This document shows, one piece after another, positions 1 to 5,187 of a stretch of DNA of 5,187 bases. Numbering within the stretch: position 1 is the stretch's first letter; the number at the start of each line of letters is the position of its first letter. Below the pieces are notes generated by a model. The model was not told where the DNA came from. It made no database searches and saw only the letters and a list, made by a program, of their open reading frames with translations. Both the position numbers and the translations under genes were made by a program. Origin of the DNA: Pseudomonadota bacterium (lineage in GTDB: Bacteria > Pseudomonadota > Gammaproteobacteria > Burkholderiales > Rhodocyclaceae); assembly GCA_021811225.1 (NCBI GenBank), contig JAJZPJ010000188.1, positions 1 to 5,187 of the forward strand. Direction: 5' to 3'.

Positions 1-37
1 CTATTGCCCGGCGGTTGGTGCAGTATGTTGCAACGCC

Positions 38-76
38 ACAATTAAACATTATATTGATTATATTGGTAATTGTCCA
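38..76 (-). promoter_or_regulatory. Candidate sigma70 promoter pointing left, with nested repeats
   Basis: On the minus strand a -35 hexamer TGGACA (71-76, 5 of 6 to consensus) lies exactly 17 bp from a perfect -10 hexamer TATAAT (48-53). A second TATAAT sits at 57-62 because the 9-mer ATTATATTG is tandemly repeated at 48-56 and 57-65. A 7-bp inverted repeat, ACAATTA (38-44) and TAATTGT (67-73), brackets both boxes. The block is 30 A/T out of 36 bases in otherwise GC-rich DNA. Transcription would start near position 41 and leave the window, so the promoter would serve an unseen gene to the left, downstream of moeA. The inverted repeat could be an operator. A weaker rightward promoter (TTGCAA 28-33, 16 bp, TATATT 50-55) is also possible but would run antisense to moeA. 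Confidence 0.55.
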
Positions 77-78
77 GT

Positions 79-111
79 CCGCCGCCGGACCCCAGGTAAA
101 CCCGGCGGCGG
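79..111 (-). terminator. GC-rich hairpin after moeA, possible terminator
   Basis: A perfect 10-bp stem pairs 79-88 (CCGCCGCCGG) with 102-111 (CCGGCGGCGG) around a 13-nt loop. On the minus strand it begins 7 nt after the moeA stop, the usual place for an operon terminator. It has no following T-tract on either strand, so it is not a canonical intrinsic terminator. It could instead protect the 3' end of the operon transcript or pause polymerase. Its distal edge lies 3 bp from the -35 box of the leftward promoter, so it separates the moeA operon from the next transcript. Confidence 0.4.
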
Positions 112-118
112 CTTGGCC

Positions 119-1374
<1,256 letters not shown>

Positions 1375-1378
<4 letters not shown>

Positions 1379-1965
1379 GTCGGTTCCAGTCTTTCCAGTT
1401 CTTCCGGGGTGTTGATGTTGACGAAGGCGGCTTCGTCGTCGAAGGGCACTTCGACCACGCGCAGGGTGGCGAACCAGGCGTCGACCTTGCGCTCTCCGCT
1501 CGCGAGGTAGCCGCTCAGCTCGTCCCGCAGGTCTGTTCGGCAAAGGGCGAACACCGGCTGTATCCAGCCGCCGGCTTGCGCCACCGCCAGCTGGGCGTGC
1601 GTCCCTTGCAGTGCCGCGCGCAAACGGGCGACCAGATCCAGGGGCAGCAGGGGGGAGTCGCAGGGTACGGTCACCAGCAGCGGCGTGGCGCAGGCGCATA
1701 GCCCCGCGTGCAGACCGGCGAGCGGTCCGGCGAAGTTGCCGAGGGCGTCACCGATCACCGGATGGCCGAGCGCTTCGTAGGCTGCGCGATTCTGGTTGGC
1801 GTTGATGATCAGCGCATCGACCTGGGGCGCCAGGCGGGCGATCGCGTGCGCCGCCAAGGGCCGTCCACGGAACGGTCGCAGTCCCTTGTCGACGCCGCCC
1901 ATGCGTCGGCCCAAGCCGCCCGCCAGCACCAGCCCGGTCACGGCCTCGTCGCTGCGCTCAGCCAT
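1375..1965 (-). CDS. mobA: Molybdenum cofactor guanylyltransferase MobA
   Basis: MobA transfers GMP from GTP to Mo-molybdopterin, giving the guanine dinucleotide (MGD/bis-MGD) cofactor of DMSO-reductase-family enzymes such as formate dehydrogenase and nitrate reductase. The product has 196 residues, against about 194 in E. coli. The N-terminal nucleotide-binding signature runs from LAGG to DKGL (residues 14-29, K27 equivalent to E. coli Lys25). It is followed by GPLAGLHAGL (80-89), the metal-binding PCDSP (101-105, D103) and the C-terminal VNINTPEEL (182-190). The ATG at 1965 lies 8 nt inside the end of fdhD and the stop overlaps the moeA start, so translation is probably coupled on both sides. 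Only a weak GGGA sits upstream, at a long spacing. The protein is complete, and a cytidylyltransferase (MocA-type) is less likely given the fdhD context. Confidence 0.96.
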
Positions 1966-2779
1966 CGACGGCTAATCCCGCGAAACGACTATGGCCGGTG
2001 AACAACAGATAGTGCTTGCCCTGGGCGCGGCCGATCATGGTCAGGCCGAGCCGCTCTGCGATCGAGTGGCCCATCTGGGTGAGGCCCGAACGCGAGACCA
2101 GGATAGGGATGCCCATCTGCGCGGTCTTGATGACCATCTCGGAGGTGAGCCTTCCGGTGGTGTAGAAGATCTTGTCGGCGCCGGACATGGCTTCGAGCCA
2201 CATCTGGCCGGCGACGGCGTCCACCGCGTTGTGCCGGCCGACGTCCTCGACGAACATCAGGATCTCGCCGTCCGATCCGGCCAGCGCGCAGCCATGCACG
2301 GCGCCGGCCTCCTTGTAGATGGACTCGTGGCGGCGGACGTTGTCGAGCAGACGGCCAAGCGTCGCCTGGTCGATGCGGCCTGCGTCGGGCAGGACGATTT
2401 TTTCCAGGTTTTCCATCAGGTCGCCGAACATCGTGCCCTGACCGCAGCCGGTGGTGACGGTGCGGCGGCTCATTTGCGCGTCGATATCCTGGTCGCCGGA
2501 ATGGGTGGTCACCGCGGCCGAGTCGGTCTGCCAATCGACCTGCACCGCCGCGATTTCCTCGATGTTGGCCACCAGCCGCTGGTTGCGCAGATAGCCCAGT
2601 ACCAGCGCCTCGGGCGCGGCGCCCAGGGTCATCAGGGTGACGATCTCGCGTTTGTCGAGATAGAGCGTCAGCGGATGTTCGCCGGCGATCGGCGTCGGCA
2701 CCGTCTCGCCACTTTCGTTGATCGCGGCGACGGTGACGGTGGCGGGGCGGGCCGCAGAAGTGAGTGAGAGACGAGGCAT
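1958..2779 (-). CDS. fdhD: Formate dehydrogenase accessory sulfurtransferase FdhD, single-Cys variant
   Basis: FdhD takes sulfur from the cysteine desulfurase IscS and passes it to bis-MGD, which formate dehydrogenase needs for activity. The 273-residue product matches family length and carries its landmarks: EHPLTLYL (34-41), the catalytic loop TTGCGQGTMFGD (109-120), HESIYKEAGAVHGC (151-164), VEDVGRHNAVD (177-187) and TTGRLTSEMVIK (207-218). In E. coli the loop is CxxC (Cys121, Cys124). Here the first cysteine is kept (C112) but the second position is glycine (G115). The usual SAPT segment near the C-terminus reads SGLTQMG (241-247). The gene appears intact and family-like throughout, so I infer a natural subfamily variant and not decay. 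The ATG at 2779 has no clear Shine-Dalgarno sequence. It lies 48 nt after the moaA stop, and its 3' end overlaps mobA by 8 nt. Confidence 0.95.
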   Translation of the reverse strand: MPRLSLTSAARPATVTVAAINESGETVPTPIAGEHPLTLYLDKREIVTLMTLGAAPEALVLGYLRNQRLVANIEEIAAVQVDWQTDSAAVTTHSGDQDIDAQMSRRTVTTGCGQGTMFGDLMENLEKIVLPDAGRIDQATLGRLLDNVRRHESIYKEAGAVHGCALAGSDGEILMFVEDVGRHNAVDAVAGQMWLEAMSGADKIFYTTGRLTSEMVIKTAQMGIPILVSRSGLTQMGHSIAERLGLTMIGRAQGKHYLLFTGHSRFAGLAVDG

Positions 2780-2804
2780 CGGTTCATGCGCGCGGTCGAG
2801 CGCG

Positions 2805-2822
2805 GGGCGGTGGGCGCCGCCC
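2805..2822 (-). repeat. Short GC hairpin in the moaA-fdhD gap
   Basis: GGGCGG (2805-2810) and CCGCCC (2817-2822) form a 6-bp stem with a 6-nt loop, between the moaA stop and the fdhD start. There is no T-tract, so it is unlikely to end transcription. It might slow decay or tune fdhD expression relative to moaA. In DNA this GC-rich such a short stem could arise by chance. Confidence 0.25.
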
Positions 2823-2827
2823 GCGTC

Positions 2828-3907
2828 TTAACCGCCGATATAGGACATCTCGATTTTTCTCAGCCCCGCGGTTTCGGCCGTGCGGATCTCCGAATAGCGA
2901 TCGCTGCGGGCTTCCCAGACGGCGCCGATGGCCGCGGCGATGTCCTGATCGGATCTTCCGGTGCGCAGCAGCGCGCGCAGGTCGTGGCCGCCCTGGGCGA
3001 ACAGGCAGGTGTAGAGCTTGCCTTCGGTGGACAACCGTGCCCGCGTGCAGCTCGAACAGAAGGCCTGGGTCACCGACGAGATGACGCCGATTTCACCGCC
3101 GCCGTCTTTGTAGCGCCAGCGCGCGGCGACTTCTCCGGGGTAGTTGGCACTGATCGCTTCGAGCGGCATTTGGGCATCGATGAGGCGCACCAGGTCGGCC
3201 GAGGGCAGCACTTCGTCGAGCTTCCAGCCGTTGTGGCTGCCGACGTCCATGTATTCGATGAAGCGCAGGATGTGGCCGCTGCCCCGGAAGTGGCGCGCCA
3301 TCGGCAAGATGGCGTGATCGTTGGTGCCGCGCTTGACCACCATGTTGATCTTGATCGGCGCGAGCCCCGCCGCTTCGGCCGCCGCGATACCTTCGAGCAC
3401 CTGCGCCACCGGGAAATCGACGTCGTTCATCCTGCGGAAGGTCGGGTCGTCCAAGGCATCGAGGCTCACCGTCACCCGCTGCAAGCCCGCTTCGCGCAGC
3501 GCATGTGCCTTCTTCGGCAGCAACGAGCCGTTGGTGGTGAGCGTCAGTTCGAGGCCGGGGATGGTCGCCAGCATCTCCACCAATCGCTCGACGTTGCGCC
3601 GCAGTAGCGGCTCGCCGCCGGTGAGGCGAATCTTGGTGACGCCGCGCGCGACGAACAGTCGGGCGATGCGGAATATCTCCTCGAAAGAGAGCAGGTCGCC
3701 ATGTTGCAGGAAGGGGTAATCGCGGCCGAATACGGTCTTCGGCATGCAATAGACGCAGCGGAAGTTGCAGCGATCGGTGACCGAGATGCGCAGGTCCGCC
3801 AGGCGCCGATCGCGCGTGTCGCCAAGCGGGCCGCGCGATTGGGCGGTGCTGGCCGACGGCGGGATGAGGCTGCGCTTGTCGATGAGGGGAATGACCCGAG
3901 CGTTCAT
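2828..3907 (-). CDS. moaA: GTP 3',8-cyclase MoaA (radical SAM)
   Basis: MoaA catalyses the first committed step of molybdenum cofactor synthesis. It cyclises GTP to 3',8-cyclo-7,8-dihydro-GTP, which MoaC converts to cyclic pyranopterin monophosphate. The radical-SAM cluster motif CNFRCVYC (residues 47-54, C47/C51/C54) is followed by GGEP (97-100) and RMND (159-162). The second 4Fe-4S site is C284, C287 and C301 (Cx2Cx13C), with the GTP-contacting TRAR arginines after C287. The protein ends in the functionally important Gly-Gly. From the ATG at 3907 it has 359 residues, about 30 longer than E. coli MoaA, all in a low-complexity N-terminal leader typical of my recollection of betaproteobacterial forms. 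A TTG at 3928 would add seven residues. I prefer the ATG because NARVIPLID resembles remembered starts, but neither has a good ribosome site. It is the first gene of the operon. Confidence 0.96.
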   Translation of the reverse strand: MNARVIPLIDKRSLIPPSASTAQSRGPLGDTRDRRLADLRISVTDRCNFRCVYCMPKTVFGRDYPFLQHGDLLSFEEIFRIARLFVARGVTKIRLTGGEPLLRRNVERLVEMLATIPGLELTLTTNGSLLPKKAHALREAGLQRVTVSLDALDDPTFRRMNDVDFPVAQVLEGIAAAEAAGLAPIKINMVVKRGTNDHAILPMARHFRGSGHILRFIEYMDVGSHNGWKLDEVLPSADLVRLIDAQMPLEAISANYPGEVAARWRYKDGGGEIGVISSVTQAFCSSCTRARLSTEGKLYTCLFAQGGHDLRALLRTGRSDQDIAAAIGAVWEARSDRYSEIRTAETAGLRKIEMSYIGG

Positions 3908-3925
3908 ATTTGGGTTAGCGAGTGA

Positions 3926-3935
3926 CAATCGATTG
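3926..3935. repeat. 10-bp perfect palindrome upstream of moaA
   Basis: CAATCGATTG is a perfect self-complementary decamer 18 bp upstream of the preferred moaA ATG, covering the alternative TTG start at 3926-3928. It falls in the predicted 5' leader, downstream of the candidate promoter, where a dimeric repressor could bind. It does not fit the FNR consensus (TTGAT-N4-ATCAA). No regulator can be named from sequence alone. Confidence 0.3.
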
Positions 3936-3990
3936 CGGTTGGGAACAGTGTATTGCGTCAGTCCCGTAAGACCCGATCACGCTGACAGCG

Positions 3991-4019
3991 ATTATGGAAC
4001 GGAAGCCGATCACCAGCAA
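3991..4019 (-). promoter_or_regulatory. Candidate sigma70 promoter for the moaA operon
   Basis: On the minus strand, -35 TTGCTG (4014-4019, 3 of 6, with the key TTG) is 17 bp from -10 CATAAT (3991-3996, 5 of 6). Transcription would begin near 3984 and give a leader of about 77 nt before the moaA ATG. That is too short for the known Moco riboswitch class, and I see no such structure. The match is moderate, but it is the best spaced pair found in the gap for this strand. It points into a four-gene operon that has no other promoter candidate in the window. Confidence 0.4.
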
Positions 4020-4081
4020 GGGGTTCGCTCGACACTGGTTCGATCGCCGGCGGCCCTCGGCGGAGAAACCGGGGCTCCATT

Positions 4082-4104
4082 AGAATGAGCGCTGCGTTCA
4101 TTCT
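4082..4104. repeat. 10-bp inverted repeat (hairpin) at the cyclase gene start
   Basis: AGAATGAGCG (4082-4091) pairs with CGTTCATTCT (4095-4104) around a 3-nt loop CTG. All ten positions pair, with one G-U. The most upstream ATG of the reading frame (4085-4087) lies within the left arm. The next in-frame ATG, 4115-4117, is 10 nt beyond the hairpin. It could be an RNA structure that controls translation of the cyclase, or a DNA operator for a dimeric regulator. Its position favours 4115 as the main start. Confidence 0.5.
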
Positions 4105-4114
4105 GGGTTCGAGC

Positions 4115-5152
4115 ATGGAATACCACGAAAGTCCGGCGCAAAGCGCCGAGATCCTGAGGCTGGCCTTGCCTCTGATGTCCAGACAGGCGGCGGCGCTGCA
4201 TCCGATCAGTTATGCGGTCTGGTACGAGTATGTGGCCGGAATCAATCCGGGCATCAAGGCGGCCATCGACGAACTGACCCGTGACGGATCGCTTCTGGAC
4301 GAGATCGCCACGACCGCGCTCTTTCGCAAATACATCGCCGAAATCGACGAGCGGGCCGCGCAGCAGGTGGCCGTCGGTTTCAAGCGGGTTCTGGAGGACA
4401 TGTCCTTATCGGCGGCGCAGGCGGGAGATGATGCGCACCGTTTCGGCAACGCGCTGGTGCAACTGACCGAGGAATTGGACGGGTTCCCGGACGGGCGGCA
4501 ACTGGACAGCGGCGTCATCAAGCTGCTGGCTGATACCCGGGGAATGCAAAGTTCGATCACGCAACTCAACGAACGCCTCGACGACAGCCGGCGCGAGATC
4601 GAGCGCTTGCGCCAGGAGGTGCACCGGGCGCGCGAGGATGCGTTGCAAGACGCGCTGACCGGCCTGACCAATCGCAAAGGATTCGATCTGGCGCTTGCGG
4701 CCTGTCTGGCGAAAAACGAACCTGGGTCGACCGGGCCAAGTCTGCTGCTCACGGATATCGACCATTTCAAGCGCTTCAACGACAGCTTCGGACACCTGTT
4801 CGGCGACAAGGTGATCCGCGCGATCGCGAAAATTCTCAAGGACAATGTCAAGGGCAAGGATACCGCCGCTCGATACGGTGGCGAGGAATTCGTCATCCTG
4901 TTGCCCGAGACGCCGCTCGAGGGCGCGCGCTCCCTGGCGGAAAAGATCCGGCAGATGGTCGAGGCCAGCCGGGTCAAGCGCACCGACAGCAATGAGACCG
5001 TCGCCCGGGTAACGGTGTCTCTGGGCGTGGCTTGTTACCGCGCGGGAGAGTCGGCGAGCGAGTTCGTCGAGCGGGCGGATCGGGCGCTCTACGATTCCAA
5101 AAACCTGGGACGCAACCGCGTCAGCCTGGCGGACCGGACTGCGGCAGTCTGA
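4115..5152 (+). CDS. GGDEF diguanylate cyclase with a helical N-terminal domain
   Basis: The enzyme is predicted to join two GTP molecules into cyclic di-GMP. From the ATG at 4115 it has 345 residues. Residues 1-140 form a soluble, mostly helical domain (conserved-looking SPAQSAEILRLALPLMSRQ at 6-24 and SYAVWYEY at 32-39) with no membrane segment or signal peptide. A charged coiled-coil stretch at about 145-178 leads into the GGDEF domain: DALTGLTNR (179-187), DIDHFKRFND (214-223, metal-binding D214), active site GGEEF (255-259) and YDSKNLGRN (326-334). The inhibitory I-site RxxD is degenerate, with K246 and D249. No EAL or HD-GYP domain follows. The frame can also start at the ATG at 4085, adding ten residues, but that codon lies inside a hairpin and I judge it less likely. 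The gene is divergent from moaA, and no clear promoter was found upstream. Confidence 0.93.
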   Translation: MEYHESPAQSAEILRLALPLMSRQAAALHPISYAVWYEYVAGINPGIKAAIDELTRDGSLLDEIATTALFRKYIAEIDERAAQQVAVGFKRVLEDMSLSAAQAGDDAHRFGNALVQLTEELDGFPDGRQLDSGVIKLLADTRGMQSSITQLNERLDDSRREIERLRQEVHRAREDALQDALTGLTNRKGFDLALAACLAKNEPGSTGPSLLLTDIDHFKRFNDSFGHLFGDKVIRAIAKILKDNVKGKDTAARYGGEEFVILLPETPLEGARSLAEKIRQMVEASRVKRTDSNETVARVTVSLGVACYRAGESASEFVERADRALYDSKNLGRNRVSLADRTAAV

Positions 5153-5158
5153 CCCGGC

Positions 5159-5187
5159 TCAGGCGCGGCTAGCGGCCAGCGCGATAC
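5159..5187 (-). CDS. Possible 3' end of a convergent gene (partial)
   Basis: On the minus strand, entering at the right edge, one frame reads IALAASRA and then stops with TGA at 5159-5161. This would put the stop of a convergent gene 6 nt from the cyclase stop, a common spacing in compact genomes, and the GC-rich codons suit this genome. Only eight residues are visible, so no family can be assigned and chance is a real alternative. Confidence 0.2.

Noticed and set aside
38..73. ModE (molybdate regulator) binding site in the AT-rich block
   Set aside because: The TATA-like 9-mers are direct, not inverted, repeats, and the flanking arms do not resemble the ModE half-sites as I recall them.
1379..1699. 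Upstream extension of the moeA frame, giving 526 residues
   Set aside because: The extra 107 residues lie wholly within mobA, are Arg-rich without MoeA similarity, and the ATGA overlap gives a natural start.
1991..2767. Plus-strand open frame (258 codons) opposite fdhD
   Set aside because: It mirrors the FdhD codons, has His/Gly/Asp-rich filler composition and no domain, and FdhD is unambiguous on the other strand.
2786..3607. Plus-strand open frame (273 codons) opposite moaA
   Set aside because: It is a shadow of MoaA, whose cysteine motifs and Gly-Gly end are clear on the minus strand.
3939..3957. Sigma54 promoter (GG...GC elements) reading toward the cyclase
   Set aside because: The spacing between the GG and GC elements is 11 or 12 nt, not the required 10.
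3908..4084. Moco riboswitch upstream of moaA
   Set aside because: The predicted leader is only about 77 nt and no multi-stem structure typical of that RNA class was visible.
4210..4992. Minus-strand open frame (260 codons) opposite the cyclase
   Set aside because: It is Ser/Arg-rich with no family resemblance and is fully antisense to the GGDEF gene.

Overview
The window is GC-rich, densely coding and free of mobile elements. Protein style suggests a betaproteobacterium, most likely near the Azoarcus/Thauera (Rhodocyclales) group. This placement rests on remembered family resemblance (the long MoaA N-terminus, the MoaA segment running from RMNDVDFPV to DVGSHNGW, and the FdhD CGQGT variant). 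No database search was possible.

Layout. Positions 1-118 hold no gene. They contain an AT-rich block with a near-consensus sigma70 promoter pointing left, out of the window, and a GC-rich hairpin just after the moeA stop. Positions 119-3907 are a four-gene block on the minus strand, in transcription order moaA, fdhD, mobA, moeA. The moaA-fdhD gap is 48 nt, fdhD and mobA overlap by 8 nt, and mobA and moeA overlap by 4 nt (ATGA), so this looks like one operon. Positions 3908-4114 are the divergent intergenic region, with a plausible moaA promoter, a 10-bp palindrome and a striking hairpin next to the gene on the right. Positions 4115-5152 encode a GGDEF diguanylate cyclase on the plus strand. 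The last 35 bases may contain the 3' end of a convergent gene.

How the genes work together. MoaA starts molybdenum cofactor synthesis from GTP. MoeA inserts molybdenum into molybdopterin. MobA adds GMP to make the guanine dinucleotide cofactor (bis-MGD). FdhD sulfurates that cofactor for formate dehydrogenase. The operon therefore covers the start and end of bis-MGD assembly plus formate-dehydrogenase activation. moaC, moaD, moaE, mog and the dehydrogenase itself are not in the window. The divergent cyclase makes c-di-GMP, and nothing in the sequence ties it functionally to the cofactor genes beyond the shared intergenic region.

The genes are known families. The points most worth a second look are an FdhD that lacks the second cysteine of the CxxC motif, the hairpin covering the most upstream ATG of the cyclase, the degenerate inhibitory site in that cyclase, and the structured promoter at the left edge. 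I do not see a convincing undescribed multi-gene system.
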